A stretch of 64,000 nt of DNA from Sphingobacteriales bacterium. GTDB taxonomy: Bacteria > Bacteroidota > Bacteroidia > Chitinophagales > UBA2359. This document shows, in pieces, positions 28,436 to 39,540 of this stretch. The stretch is taken from contig JADJTE010000001.1 in NCBI GenBank assembly GCA_016711295.1, positions 186,001 to 250,000 of the forward strand. The letters are read 5' to 3'. The notes under the pieces were generated by a model that had not been told where the DNA came from, made no database searches, and worked only from the letters and a program-made list of their open reading frames with translations. Numbering within the stretch: position 1 is the stretch's first letter; the number at the start of each line of letters is the position of its first letter. Position numbers and translations under genes: made by a program.

Positions 28436-30652
28436 ATGACTAAAAAAAGCAAAAAAAGCGGTAGCCCTAAAAGCCTACCCGACCGCATCATCAATGCCCT
28501 TGCCAATGCCGAAAACCCCTTGGGATTTAAAGATTTGACCCGAAAAGCCGGACGAAATACTACTACCAAAGAAGAAATGATAGCCGCCATAGAGCAATTA
28601 TTGACAGATGGCATCGCCGTTAAACAAAACAATAAATTTCGCTTGGCTGCCAAAAGTATTGCCCCAACCCGTAGCTCCAAAACCGCAACTAACAAACCGA
28701 GCAGCAAACCCGACAATACCATGGCAACTAAACGCCCCGACCGCATGGAAGTAGAAGGCATCGTAGATATGACCAACAGCGGCTCGGCATATATTGTCTC
28801 CGAATTTGTCGAAAACGATATTTATGTGCCCGCCAACCGCCTAAAAAATGCCTTAGACGGCGACCGCGTAAGGGTGAAAGCCGAGCGCAAACGCGGAGGC
28901 AGACGGATGGAAGGCGAAGTAGTCGAAATCTTAGCCCGCGGCAACGATACCTTCGTGGGCATTATCAATATATCAAAACAATTCGCGTTTCTTATCGCAA
29001 GCAAACAACTACCCGTCGATTTTTTTATCCCACTCAAAAAAATCAATGGCGCAGAAAGCGGCGACAAGGTATTGATAAAAGTAACGGATTGGAACAACGA
29101 ATCGGGCAAAAATCCAGTGGCAGAAGTGACAAAAGTGCTGGGCAAACCCGGCGAAAACGAAGCAGAAATGTTGTCTATCCTAGCAGATAACGGATTTCCG
29201 CTTACTTTCTCGGACGAGGTATTGGCTGCCGCCGAAGCTATCGACACCACCATTACGCCCGAAGAAATTGCCCGCCGCCGCGACTTCCGCACCATCACTA
29301 CGCTAACCATAGACCCCGCCGATGCCAAAGATTTTGACGATGCCCTAAGTATCAGGCGGCTCGACAACGGCAATTGGGAAGTAGGCATACATATTGCCGA
29401 CGTAGCGCACTACGTGCCGCCCCATACCGCACTCGACCGCGAAGCAAGCCGCCGCGCTACCTCCGTTTATTTGGTCGATAGGGTGTTGCCCATGTTTCCC
29501 GAAAAATTGTCTAACGTAGTTTGTTCCTTGCGCCCTAACGAAGAAAAATTGTGCTTTTCGGCAGTATTTGAACTCGACCACCAAGCCAATGTACTAAAAG
29601 AATGGTTTGGGCGAACCGTTATCTACTCTGACCGACGATTTAGCTATACCGAAGCCCAACAAATCTTGGACGACAAACACGGCGATTTCGCACCCGAACT
29701 TATCAAGTTGAACGATTTGGCACAACACCTCCGCCAACGCCGCATTGCGCAAGGCTCTATCGAGTTTGGCAGCGAAGAAGTGCGCTTCCAATTAGACGAC
29801 ACGGGCAAGCCAATAGCCGTATATGTCAAACCGGTATTGGAATCGAACAAACTCATCGAAGATTTTATGTTGCTCGCCAATCGGCGCGTAGCAGCGTTTA
29901 TCAACCGCACCGAATACGGCGGGCGGCGCATACCGTCGGTCAACCGCGTGCACGACGCGCCCGACCCCGAAAAACTGAACGATTTTAGGCTACTCGCCGA
30001 AAGTTTTGGCTACCAACTCCTCATCGATACGCCCCAACATACATCCCAGTCTATCAATGCGATGTTAGAAGCAGTAAAAGGCAAACCCGAACAAAAAATA
30101 TTGGAAACCTTAGCGATACGCTCTATGGCAAAAGCCGCCTACGCCATTCGCACCGATGTAGGGCACTATGGGCTATCGTTTGAGCATTATACACACTTCA
30201 CCTCGCCCATACGCCGCTACCCCGACGTGATGACCCACCGCATCTTGGCAGAGTGCACCAGCCCACAACCCCACTTCGATTTTAATGCCGAAGCCCTCGA
30301 AAAACAATGCGAACACTCGTCGCTGATGGAGCGCAAAGCAATGGATGCCGAACGTCAATCGTCAAAATACAAACAAGTCGAGTATCTGACCGACCGCATT
30401 GGGCAGGTATTTGAAGGCACTATTAGCGGCGTTACCAAATTTGGCTTTTTTGTAGAACTGAACGACAATAAATGCGAAGGTTTAGTGCCCATAGATAGCC
30501 TCATCGACGACCTATATGTATATGACGAAAAACAACATGCTATTATCGCCTATCACAAAAAGCGCAAGTATCAATTAGGGGCATCGGTCAAAGTGCGCGT
30601 CATAGGCACATCGCTCACCGCCCGCACTATCGATTTTCAGGTCGAAAAATAA
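28436..30652 (+). CDS. rnr: Ribonuclease R
   Basis: A 738-aa 3'-5' exoribonuclease of the RNB family degrading structured RNA. It has an N-terminal basic/winged-helix region, cold-shock domains, then the RNB core. The core has TIDPADAKDFDDALSIRRL with the catalytic Asp cluster, GIHIADVAHYV, EKLSNVVCSLRPNEEKLCFS and HYTHFTSPIRRYPDV. A C-terminal S1 domain (GQVFEGTISGVTKFGFFVEL) follows. The ATG at 28436 (MTKKSKKSG) is preferred over a 16-codon extension. A hairpin follows the stop. Confidence 0.96.
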   Translation: MTKKSKKSGSPKSLPDRIINALANAENPLGFKDLTRKAGRNTTTKEEMIAAIEQLLTDGIAVKQNNKFRLAAKSIAPTRSSKTATNKPSSKPDNTMATKRPDRMEVEGIVDMTNSGSAYIVSEFVENDIYVPANRLKNALDGDRVRVKAERKRGGRRMEGEVVEILARGNDTFVGIINISKQFAFLIASKQLPVDFFIPLKKINGAESGDKVLIKVTDWNNESGKNPVAEVTKVLGKPGENEAEMLSILADNGFPLTFSDEVLAAAEAIDTTITPEEIARRRDFRTITTLTIDPADAKDFDDALSIRRLDNGNWEVGIHIADVAHYVPPHTALDREASRRATSVYLVDRVLPMFPEKLSNVVCSLRPNEEKLCFSAVFELDHQANVLKEWFGRTVIYSDRRFSYTEAQQILDDKHGDFAPELIKLNDLAQHLRQRRIAQGSIEFGSEEVRFQLDDTGKPIAVYVKPVLESNKLIEDFMLLANRRVAAFINRTEYGGRRIPSVNRVHDAPDPEKLNDFRLLAESFGYQLLIDTPQHTSQSINAMLEAVKGKPEQKILETLAIRSMAKAAYAIRTDVGHYGLSFEHYTHFTSPIRRYPDVMTHRILAECTSPQPHFDFNAEALEKQCEHSSLMERKAMDAERQSSKYKQVEYLTDRIGQVFEGTISGVTKFGFFVELNDNKCEGLVPIDSLIDDLYVYDEKQHAIIAYHKKRKYQLGASVKVRVIGTSLTARTIDFQVEK

Positions 30653-30658
30653 ATCCCT

Positions 30659-30689
30659 CGTCCCTTGTATGCTATGCGTACAAGGGACG
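30659..30689 (+). terminator. Hairpin after rnr
   Basis: Perfect 11-bp stem CGTCCCTTGTA / TACAAGGGACG, 9-nt loop, 6 nt after the stop. No T tract follows, so it may stabilise the mRNA end rather than terminate on its own. Confidence 0.6.
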
Positions 30690-30758
30690 CTGCACAATAT
30701 AGAAGCAGAGCCGCCAAAATACTATCCCCGCCCATACCCTACCTGCACCAAAAAGCCG

Positions 30759-30766
30759 TACCTTTG
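30759..30766 (+). promoter_or_regulatory. -7 promoter element of the gamma-carbonic-anhydrase-like gene
   Basis: TACCTTTG, 23 nt upstream of the ATG at 30790. Confidence 0.6.
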
Positions 30767-30789
30767 CCCAAACAATCGAGCATTATCTT

Positions 30790-31347
30790 ATGGCACTCAT
30801 TTTACCTATAAAAGGCATATCGCCACAATTTGGCGAGCGTTGTTTTCTTGCCGATAACAGCACCGTAATAGGCGACGTAGTGATGGGCGACGATTGTAGC
30901 GTATGGTTCGGAGCAGTAGTGCGCGGCGACGTGCATTATATCCGCATCGGAAACAAGGTCAATATACAAGACCTCGCCGTTATTCATTGCACCTACCAAC
31001 AAGCCCCCGTCCATATTGGCAATAACGTATCTATCGGGCACCGCGCCATCGTACACGGCTGCACCCTGCACGACAACGTACTGATAGGTATGGGAGCTAT
31101 TGTCATGGATCATGTAGTGGTAGAACCCAACAGCATCGTAGCCGCCGGAGCAGTCGTACTCGAAAATACGCGCATCGAAGCGGGTAGCATCTATGCGGGC
31201 GTACCCGCCAAAAAGGTCAAAACCATCAGCCCCGAACAATTTGCCAATACCATCGAACGCATCGCCAACAATTATATCATGTATGCGGGTTGGTTCGAAA
31301 AAAGCGACCCAATACCAAACCCCTCGCCATACAGCGATAATAAATAA
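30790..31347 (+). CDS. Gamma carbonic anhydrase-like hexapeptide-repeat protein
   Basis: A 185-aa left-handed beta-helix trimer protein of the gamma-CA/PaaY/YrdA family. It has VIGDVVMGDDCSVWFGAVVR, RIGNKVNIQDLAVIHCT and VSIGHRAIVHGCTLHDNVLI. These include the three spaced His positions that bind metal at the trimer interface (HCT, GHRAIVHG). The C-terminal helix has EQFANTIERIANNYIMYAGW. Carbonic anhydrase activity is not guaranteed. Confidence 0.88.
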   Translation: MALILPIKGISPQFGERCFLADNSTVIGDVVMGDDCSVWFGAVVRGDVHYIRIGNKVNIQDLAVIHCTYQQAPVHIGNNVSIGHRAIVHGCTLHDNVLIGMGAIVMDHVVVEPNSIVAAGAVVLENTRIEAGSIYAGVPAKKVKTISPEQFANTIERIANNYIMYAGWFEKSDPIPNPSPYSDNK

Positions 31348-31481
31348 AGTGGGTGGTTTTTAGTGATTAGTGTGCAGTGCGGGTTGGTGATTTAGGGTTG
31401 AAAATTAGTAGGCAAAACTAAATTTTTGAAGCGGTAGCAGCCTATCAGCACAAATATTTTTTAGATAAAAATTGTTCTTTC

Positions 31482-31991
31482 TCACTCAAACAAACGCGGT
31501 ATGCCGCTTTCGTGTTGCAGTAGCCATTGTTTTCGCCACAAACCACCCGCATAGCCCGTCAAAGTTCCTTTGCTCCCCACTATGCGATGGCAAGGTATTA
31601 TAATGGCAATAGGATTGGCTCCGTTGGCTGCACCTACTGCCCTAACCGCTTTTGTATCGCCCATATATTGCGCAATTTGCCCATAGCTCGCCGTAGTGCC
31701 ATAGCCCACGCGCAACAATGCTTGCCAAACGCGCTCCTGAAACTCGGTGCCTTGGGGCTGCAAGGGCAAATCGAAGGTAGTCAATTGCCCTGCAAAATAA
31801 GCCCTTAGCTGCTGGGCAGCCTCGCGCAAGACGGCGGGTATTGCCTCGCTATTCGTATGAACATGGGATAATGAAGGCATCAATGCCTGCAAAGAATTGT
31901 CAGAAGCAAAAGCGACTTGCTCAATGGCGGTGTCATTGCCGCTAATAGAAATATCGCCCAAAGGCGAAGTTATCGACATCGTATATTTCAT
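31482..31991 (-). CDS. ogt: Methylated-DNA--protein-cysteine methyltransferase
   Basis: A 169-aa suicide repair protein for O6-alkylguanine. The acceptor motif IIIPCHRIVGSKGTLTGYAG and the helix-turn-helix part FQERVWQALLRVGYGTTASY are intact. ATGs at 31991 and 31979 are both possible starts. It is divergent from the thiolase gene with only about 22 bp between starts. Confidence 0.93.
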   Translation of the reverse strand: MKYTMSITSPLGDISISGNDTAIEQVAFASDNSLQALMPSLSHVHTNSEAIPAVLREAAQQLRAYFAGQLTTFDLPLQPQGTEFQERVWQALLRVGYGTTASYGQIAQYMGDTKAVRAVGAANGANPIAIIIPCHRIVGSKGTLTGYAGGLWRKQWLLQHESGIPRLFE

Positions 31992-32013
31992 TCAATCAAA
32001 CCATTTACCTATA

Positions 32014-33193
32014 ATGAACGAAGTTTTTATTGTTTCACTATCTCGTACTCCCATCGGCAGTTTCAACGGCGTATTATCGTCGGTCAGTGCTGTTGAGTTG
32101 GGCAGAACAGTCATAGCCGAGTCGGTGCGCCGCGCCGCCATCAATCCCGCCGACGTGAGCGAAGTATTTATGGGCAACGTATTGCAAGCTAATACGGGAC
32201 AAGCTCCTACCCGCCAAGCAGTCTTAGCCGCAGGTTTGTCTAATCATACAGCTTGCACAACCATCAATAAGGTGTGCGCGTCGGGCATGAAAGCTATGAT
32301 GCTCGGCACGCAATCCATTTTGCTGGGCGACAACGCCGTAGTAGTAGCGGGCGGTATGGAAAGCATGAGCAACGCACCATTTTATATCCACAAAGCCCGC
32401 TGGGGTATGCGCTACGGCAACGGCGGAATTGATAGATGCCATCATTGCGCGACGGTTTGCAAGACCCCTACAAAAAGGCTATATGATGGGCAATGCGGGC
32501 GAAGTTTGTGCCGAACATTACGGTTTTACGCGCGAAGAGCAAGATGCCTATGCCACAGCCTCGTATCAACGTGCCGCTGCTGCCTACGCCACAGGAGCAT
32601 TCGCCCAGGAGTTGGTATCGGTAGAAATTCCCAACGCCAAAGGTAAAACAATCGTGTCAGAAGACGAAGAATATCGCAATATTATTTGGGAGAAAGTAGC
32701 TACCTTGCGCCCCGCATTCAAAAAAGATGGTACAATTACCGCTGTCAATGCCTCCAAAATCAACGACGGCGCAGCGGCTTTAGTACTGATGAGCCGCGCA
32801 GCCGTAGAACAATACGGTGCAAAGCCCATCGCTCGTATCCTATCGTATGCCGATGCCGCCCAAGAACCCGAATGGTTCACTACTGCTCCCGCCAAAGCCA
32901 TTCCCAAAGCACTGCACAAAGCAGGACTGACGGTAGCCGATATAGATGCTTTCGAAATCAACGAAGCTTTTTCGGTAGTCGCCTTAGCCAATATGCGCGA
33001 AATGGGCTTAGACCACGATAAAGTAAACATATTGGGCGGCGCAGTAGCCCTTGGACACCCCGTCGGGGCATCGGGTGCGCGAATCATCTGTACGTTGCTG
33101 TCGGCACTCCGACATAAAGGCGGCAAAATCGGCGCAGCAGGTATCTGCAACGGCGGCGGTGGAGCATCGGCTATGGTAGTAGAATTGATGTAA
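32014..33193 (+). pseudogene. Acetyl-CoA C-acetyltransferase (thiolase), frame broken
   Basis: Thiolase II condensing or cleaving acetoacetyl-CoA. The nucleophilic Cys is in TINKVCASGMKAMM near residue 90; ESMSNAPF and the C-terminal signatures DAFEINEAFSVVALA, GGAVALGHPVGASGARI and ICNGGGGASA are all present. Between about 32425 and 32475 three small indels scramble the frame; LIDAIIADGLQDPYKK is readable across frames. Expected length is about 393 aa. Everything else is conserved, so sequencing error is likely. Confidence 0.9.
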
Positions 33194-33425
33194 ATTGCAT
33201 ATATATTGCATTAACAACTTATACAATTCCTAAAATGCCGTATTAAACCATTAAAGCAATTTGCGGTAAATTGGATATGGCATAGCCCACGATTTAAATT
33301 GTGGGCTATGCCATTTTTGATTATCTCACCTGATGTGTATTCATTTCTATGCGGTTGGCAGATAAAGATTAGCACATAAAATTAAATCGATAAACCACGA
33401 CTCACGAGAAACCAACCACTAAGAA
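33194..33425. other. Intergenic region with a strong hairpin
   Basis: Between convergent thiolase and CARDB genes; contains the hairpin at 33277. Confidence 0.5.
33277..33318. terminator. Bidirectional terminator, member of a repeated hairpin family
   Basis: ATGGCATAGCCCAC pairs perfectly with GTGGGCTATGCCAT, with GATTTAAATT in the loop, followed by T5. A related hairpin is at 39977. Confidence 0.8.
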
Positions 33426-34262
33426 TTAATTAACTGTAATGGGTTTGCTCAGGACGTTATTGTTTTCGTTAGCTTCGGTCACTTGGCTGGCAGCGTCGCA
33501 GCGAAATAGCAAGTGTTTACTACCCACCGCAACGGTATTGGGAATATTGATAGTCAGTGTTTTGGACAACATACCACCACCCGTTAGAGCCGCTACTGTA
33601 ACAGAACCCACTTGTACGTCGTTGGTGCTGTACGTGGCATCGCTCGAAATATAACAACGCAATGAGCTGGCCAATGCCGCATTAGCCCCATTATTCCTAA
33701 CCCTACAACCGACCGATACCGCCGTATTGCGCGTTGCCGACGCTGCGGCAATTGGCATATCTGCCAACAAATCGGGCGCGGTAGAAGTAACCACACTTAG
33801 GACAAAATGAAATAGGTTATTATTTTCGTTGCTTTCGTTGGCTTGATTATTGGCATCAACGCGGGCTAAGACGTAGTAAGTACCGGCGGCTGTGGTAGCG
33901 GGTATAGTGAGGCTCTGCTCTATAATCATTTGCATCTGCCCCACGCTCAGGGCATTGCCATTTATAAAGCCCAGAGCTACGTCGTTGGTGCTATATGTGA
34001 TATCAGTCGAGAGGTAAAAACGCAATTTGGTAGCAGGGCTATTAGCTGTGCCGTTGTTGCGCACCGTACCTGTTACCATTAATGCTGTCCCTACCAATAC
34101 AGGTGGATTGACAACCGTAGTACCATTGGCACTATTCAAGGGACTGCGAATAAATTCGCTCATCGTCAAATCGGGTTTAGGCGTAGTTTGGGCAGAAGCC
34201 CATTGCTTGCCAGCACCAAGTAAGGCGGCAAGTATTGTTAGGATAATAAATAAACGCTGCAT
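33426..34262 (-). CDS. Secreted protein with two CARDB domains
   Basis: A 278-aa exported protein with a signal peptide (LFIILTILAALLGAGKQWASAQ). It has two similar Ig-like CARDB/APHP domains. Each has a PDL start, a V-R-NNG motif (GTVRNNGTANSPATKLRFYL; CRVRNNGANAALASSLRCYI), an S-T-DVxxG strand and an ending ANESNENNNLFHF or TEANENNNVLSK. Probably cell-surface binding or adhesion; no catalytic domain. Lies downstream of an attC-like palindrome. Confidence 0.8.
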   Translation of the reverse strand: MQRLFIILTILAALLGAGKQWASAQTTPKPDLTMSEFIRSPLNSANGTTVVNPPVLVGTALMVTGTVRNNGTANSPATKLRFYLSTDITYSTNDVALGFINGNALSVGQMQMIIEQSLTIPATTAAGTYYVLARVDANNQANESNENNNLFHFVLSVVTSTAPDLLADMPIAAASATRNTAVSVGCRVRNNGANAALASSLRCYISSDATYSTNDVQVGSVTVAALTGGGMLSKTLTINIPNTVAVGSKHLLFRCDAASQVTEANENNNVLSKPITVN

Positions 34263-34624
34263 ACAAATTGGATAAAATAAAAGCTAAAAAGATTGGCTAT
34301 GCACTACAATAGCATTAAGTCTAAATAACCGCTTGAAGCAAGCACAACGCCCGCACAGCCGCCGTATGCCTTTGCGCGTGAGATTTTGCCCGAATTTTGC
34401 CCCGCGCCCCTCGACGCGGGTTATGGACGGCTGTGTATTGTTGGCGGTGGTTTTTGCCTTGATGTGCAGCAAATTTACTTGCTACGAAAGGCTAAACCGT
34501 TTCACTTGAAAGCCTCAACTTCCCTTTGCTATTTCGCGCTTAATTTGATGCAGAAATTTGCTTGCTCGGCAAAAATTCTACTTAGGGATGTTCAACGCAC
34601 ACTCATAGAGCCGCAAGCGAACAC
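34263..34624. other. Intergenic region with an attC-like palindrome
   Basis: Contains the palindrome at 34341-34450 and about 35 bp after it that match 54137-54185. No gene. Confidence 0.5.
34341..34450 (-). repeat. attC-like imperfect palindrome (site F)
   Basis: AAC at 34345 and GTT at 34440 bound arms GCACAGCCGCCGTATGCC and TATGGACGGCTGTG that are imperfectly complementary, with a variable centre. The right-hand sequence recurs at 45858 and 54185. It lies between two same-strand genes. Confidence 0.45.
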
Positions 34625-35059
34625 CTACTCTATTACCTCTCGTGTGTATTCTAAAAACCTTTTGTTTGAATAATGGAGTTTATACCAAAGCGTGCCGCTC
34701 GTCATCATGTATTCGCTAGAAACATCTGTCGTTGGAGTTCTTTTTTCTATAGTGTCGTTCTCAACTAAAAAAGAAACCTGAATAATGTGAGTAAGCCGGT
34801 TAAAGGTATTGAGCAAGATGGTATCTGAGCATTGTGGCATAATGGGGGCGGTAAGTGTTTGGGACTCTACATATTTAGCTATACTTGACTCATCTAAGCG
34901 ATACCCAGGCACCGTATGAACATATATTTTCCCAATAGGATAAGGTGATTCATTGCTAAAAATGAGTTTTACCTTAGATGCTGCAACTTTCTTGGCTGCG
35001 GGGCTGGTGGGGGTACAAGCACCCAAAAATAACATCAATATTAGAAATGCTTTCTTCAT
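34625..35059 (-). CDS. Predicted lipoprotein
   Basis: A 144-aa protein with lipoprotein signal MKKAFLILMLFLGACTP. The body is beta-rich (VKLIFSNESPYPIGKIYVHT, IIQVSFLVENDTI). I do not recognise a family. Its ATG overlaps the stop of the upstream metalloprotease gene (ATGA), so the two are translationally coupled. Confidence 0.7.
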   Translation of the reverse strand: MKKAFLILMLFLGACTPTSPAAKKVAASKVKLIFSNESPYPIGKIYVHTVPGYRLDESSIAKYVESQTLTAPIMPQCSDTILLNTFNRLTHIIQVSFLVENDTIEKRTPTTDVSSEYMMTSGTLWYKLHYSNKRFLEYTREVIE

Positions 35060-36287
35060 GGTACAGTAACAGTGTAATAGTTAGAATAAGAATATCTGTA
35101 ACCCGAATAGTCAATACCCATTACCTGAAATTGGTAATTGCCCGGCGTTAGGGCGGTAGAAACAAAGGCGATGGAACTTTGGTTGCCCAATACCTCATTC
35201 CCTTGAATAAATGTATTGGTCGAAGGTTTTTTTAACCTAACTTTAAGTCTGTACCAAGGCAGTGGATTAGAACATAGATTCGCCAAGCGTGGCAATTCGG
35301 TGGCGAAGGGCATATAATTTAAATACACCTCGTTATAGACGGTGGCGTGCCTTCGGGGTATAGCATCCTCGCAGCCTTTCTATCATTATCGTTAAACGAG
35401 TTATCGTCATTAGCTGCCATCAATGAGGTTTCATCACAGGTTGGCGTACCCCAAAGATGATTAGCCCCCCAAGCAGGGTTTTCTGGGCATTGGGTATCGT
35501 AGGTAGGCTCGTCATTACCCACACAACCAAAATTGGCATGTCGAAAGCCCAAAGCATGTCCAATTTCGTGGGCTACTATATTGGTCTTTTGCATGAGGGT
35601 TGGGAATGGAGTGGTAAGAGAACAACCAGCAATAGCAATCCACGAACCTATATCTTGATTGATGGGATAGGAAGCTCGCGCTTTTACAAGTCCACATTTC
35701 ATATCCTTAGCACAGTTTGGTAGGTTGGGAAAATCAGGCACAGAAACATTGGGGTCGTTTACATACGAAGTGCCATTAAAATATGTTCCTTTAACGGGGT
35801 AAAAAACAATATCGGCATTACTTGCAGAGAATGTTTGCGAAAAGTTTACCCGGCAACCGCTAATGTTCTCCCATTGTTCTGTTGCTGTTTGGATAGCTGT
35901 TACCCAATCGTTGCCGCCAGGAAGGTTAGCCATGCTTGGTTGTATGTAATACTGAAAAATTTGGTATGCAGTAATGTTTACATCTGCACCTGCATCTACT
36001 GCCCAAGAGTCTGTTTTAGCACTTTCGCTGCCCTTATCCACAGCCGAAGGCTTTCCGCTCAATTGCAATAATTTATCCAAAGAGATAACCATGTCTCCTT
36101 CTACAACAACATAGTTATCATACACTTCAACGTCTTCGGTTTTAAAGCCTGCACAGTGGAGTTTCTCCATAATTAAATCCTCTTGTATGCCGCTTGTTGG
36201 CGTTACGTCAAAGCTATCCTCACAACTTGATAGCAATAGCACAAATGACAGAATTGGAAATAACCCTCTAAAAATTATTCGTTTCAT
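35056..36287 (-). pseudogene. M57-like secreted metalloprotease (HExxH), one frameshift
   Basis: A lipoprotein-type signal (LFPILSFVLLLSSCEDSF) and propeptide-like region precede a zincin domain with NIVAHEIGHALGFRHAN near residue 240. This is the HExxHxxGxxH zinc site of metzincins. DNDRKAARMLYPEGTPPS follows. A one-base shift near 35330 breaks the frame; YNEVYLNYMPFATELP and a beta-sandwich ending QFQVMGIDYSGYRYSYSN continue to 35056. Total about 410 aa. Coupled to the lipoprotein gene downstream. Confidence 0.82.
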
Positions 36288-36526
36288 AGTAGTTGATACG
36301 TTAAACCTCGCCTACTCTCAAGTCCATTTTCGGCTACCTGTGCCAAGTTCGTATATTCAAAGGCGGTTCGCTCCTGATGAAATCCCCGCCGGCTGCCGTT
36401 CTGCGTTTCCTTTTCCCATTTTACGCACGTCTGATTGGAAAAGTTCGCATAATCGCCGCCAGCTATTATTTATACGCACAGCAAAAGCCACAATGCTATT
36501 TTTTGCTTCTATTTTTCGTAGCTCGC
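36288..36526. other. Intergenic, nothing identified
   Basis: About 240 bp between the DUF4105 gene end and the metalloprotease start; no recognisable gene or signal. Confidence 0.4.
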
Positions 36527-37751
36527 CTATTTCGTATCGCCCAAAGCCCGTAGGCGCACCATACACCGAAACATCACCAATACAGCAATCGGGAAAACGG
36601 CTTGATGTAAGCCTTGTGGTTGTTGCAAAAGTGTTACCACACACGCTGCCAATGCTAAGAAGCAGGTAAATAGCCAATAGCCACGCTGCCAAGTCTTGGA
36701 AAACCGAGGCAACAAAAATAGCAATGGTAGATGCAGCGGCATAGCCCAAAGCAAATTATAATTTCCTGCTAATACTTTGTGCTGCGTGCCTACCCAACAA
36801 AATACCAAGAGCCAACCCAATAAACCCAATATGCTTAGTAGCGTATAATCTAATCCAGACAAAGCGTGCCCACGCCGCTGCGCCCACCATGACAAAGCAA
36901 TGCCCAGCACACACAAAACGGGAAATAGCACCAAGGGAGTAAGCATACGCCCTACCCACGAGGGCGGAGTATAGTCGGGCGTAGCCTTAAACAAAATGAG
37001 TTTGTTTGCCACAAGAGGGCGGCGTATTCCTGCACTATCGACAATAGAGGCTTTGTCGAATGCCGTTTGTAGGTGGTCGGGCAAAAATTGGTATTCGTAG
37101 GGAGTGGCAATGCGGTCGGAGCGCCTCCTAAGATTAGGTCTATTCCCCAATCAAGCCATTTATTGCGCCGTATATAGGGGTCGATGAGTTGGCGGAAAGT
37201 AAGGGCGGGTTGCCGGGATTTTCGTCAAAGTGCAAAGCGTTGTTGGGTACGGCTTTGGCTATGATGTCTCTGATACGAGTAGCGCAATTGTCAAAAAAGA
37301 AATCGTAGGGATATTCGCGGTTTTCGGGTCGGTAGTTTTCTATTAATAGGTCGTAGAGTCGTTGTTTTTCGGCAGTTGATAGATTGAGGATTTGGGCATA
37401 TAGACTTCGGTTTTCTTCGCTATAGTTTTCTAAAAATCCGTCAAACCTGCCGACAGCAAGGCGATAGGGCAATTGCCCGCGTACAAATTTGCCGTAAAAA
37501 TTGGGTGTATCAAAATCGAAAGTGCCATAGTTATATACGCGGTCAATGCCTTGCAGCGTATCGCGTATGTGTATCGCGCTATGTCCGAAATAGGAATAGA
37601 CCTCTGTGCCAGGTTCGGCAGTGATAAGGCTTATTTCGGCGACATTCGATAGCCTATCTTGTTGTGCTTGTAGCCTTAATAAGGGCAAGGCACACAATAG
37701 TATGCTTAGGGCGATATAGCGCGGTAGGTGCTTGGTAGTAGGTATCATCAT
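36527..37751 (-). pseudogene. DUF4105 membrane protein (Lnb N-terminal periplasmic domain-like), frameshifted
   Basis: Signal peptide, then the DUF4105 signature: ISLITAEPGTEVYSYFGHSA, RVYNYGTFDFDTPNFYGKFV and EYPYDFFFDNCATRIRDI. The His and Cys residues there suggest a papain-like or transacylase fold. The C-terminal half is a membrane region of about five helices (MLTPLVLFPVLCVLGIALSW and others). Frame changes occur near 37200 and 37130; LTFRQLIDPYIRRNKWLDWG is readable in the third frame. Its ATG overlaps the ABC exporter stop by 4 nt (ATGA), suggesting a shared operon. Confidence 0.75.
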
Positions 37752-39532
37752 AGGGCTTGGGTGGCTTGCAGTTCGTAGAGGTTGGCATAAATACCGCCCT
37801 GCGCCAATAGTTCGTCGTGCGTACCTTGTTCGGCGACAGTGCCATTATCTAAAACCAAAATTTGGTCGAAGTGTAGGAGCGAAAAAATGCGGTGCGTAAT
37901 AATGATGGCGTTTTTTCCTTGTACGTATTGGTCGAGCGTAGCCAATATCTGTCGTTCGGTGGCAGTATCGACGGCAGACAAGCAGTCGTCTAACAACAAT
38001 AATTGTGGTTCTTTTATCAAGGCGCGTGCTATGGACACGCGCTGTTTCTGCCCGCCGGATAGCGTCACGCCGCGCTCGCCCACGACGGTATCGAAGTTGT
38101 CGGGCAGACGCATGATATCGTCGTAGATAGCGGCTTGTTGGGCAGCGGTTATTACTTGTTCGTGAGTAGCTTGGGGCAATCCAAAGGCGATATTGTTGTT
38201 TACAGTATCGGAAAACAGGAATACATCTTGGGGTACATAACCTATCTGGTGGCGCAAGGCTGCCAAACTAATGTGCCGAATTTCGGCATCGCCATTGAAA
38301 TAGATATTGCCCGCCGTAGTATCGTATTTGCGCACTAAGAGGTCGGCAATGGTCGATTTGCCCGAACCGTGCGGCCCTACAATTGCCCAACGCTCGCCGC
38401 GCTGCATCTCGAATGATACGTTGCGCAAAGCCTGTATGCCTGTGTCGGGATAGGTAAAACTCACATCGTCAAAGCGCACAGCACCATCTAAATCGAGGGC
38501 TTTGGCTTGGGGCGAGTCGGTAATATCGGCGGGCGTTTGCATAAATTCGTTGATGCGCTTTTGCGATGCCGCCGCTCGCTGTATGAGCGATGCCACCCAA
38601 CCAATAGACGTAACGGGCCAAGTAAGCATAGTGACGTAAATAATAAATTCGGCAATATTGCCCGCTGTAATGCTGCCTGCAATCACCTTTTGCCCTCCTA
38701 TGTATATGGTCAAAATAATACTAAGCCCTATTAACAATACCATTAGCGGCTGAAAAAGTGCTTGTACCTGTGCCATACGCAAGGTTTTTTGCTTGTATTG
38801 TTCGGCATTTGCCTCAAAATAGTCAAGCGTAGCAGGTTCTTGCACGTATGCTTTCACGACTCGAATACCCGAAAAGGCTTCTTGGGCAGTACTCGTCAGG
38901 CGCGACATTTCTTGCTGAATCTGCTCGCTGCGCTGATGTATAATGCTATTGACAAAATAAATAGATATGGATAATATGGGCAAGGGTATCAGCACATATA
39001 TGGTCATTGGCACATCTACTTGTAGCATGGCAATAATAGTAATGATCATCGTAGCCGCCATATTGACGGTGTACATAATAGCAGGTCCCAAGTACATGCG
39101 CACCCGATTGACATCTTCGGTGGCACGTGCCATGAGGTCGCCTGTTCGGTTGCGTTTATAAAAAAGCCGCCGACAAGCGTTGATAATGGTCGTAAATGTC
39201 GTTGCGGAGGTCATATTCGATATAGCGCGAGTTGACGATAATGGTTTGGCGCATCAAAACATAAATACACCGCGCAAAAGGGCTAAGGTGAGCACAGTAA
39301 TGCCAAATAGCAATATGGCACTGCTAAACACGCTGTAATAATGGCTTTGCAACGAAAAACCCGACAATAATTGGTAGTAAGCGATGTTTTCGCGCACCAA
39401 ATCAAAAGCATACCGTATGGCTTGCGGGGGCAATACAGCAAATAAATTGGACAAAATGACAAACAAAAAGCCCAATAGTAGATAGCCCTTGTAGCGATAA
39501 AAGTAATGATTAAGTGCGGCTAATTCGTTCAT
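37748..39532 (-). pseudogene. ABC exporter (MsbA-like TMD-NBD fusion), frameshifted
   Basis: A half-transporter of about 595 aa with six transmembrane helices and one nucleotide-binding domain, probably exporting lipid or drug. N-terminus MNELAALNHYFYRYKGYLLL; the TMD core has RTGDLMARATEDVNRVRMYL. Walker A is GPHGSGKST, the signature LSGGQKQR, Walker B LLLLDDCLSAVD (Asp instead of the usual catalytic Glu) and the H-loop THR. Two frame changes at about 39180 and 39250 leave NDIYDHYQRL readable in a third frame. Confidence 0.88.
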
Positions 39533-39540
39533 TGGCTTTG

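Noticed and set aside
37748..39532. Missing catalytic Glu in the ABC exporter Walker B as evidence of an inactive ATPase
   Set aside because: LLLDD-x-LSAVD variants with Asp are common among half-exporters that pair with a second subunit, so this alone does not show inactivity.
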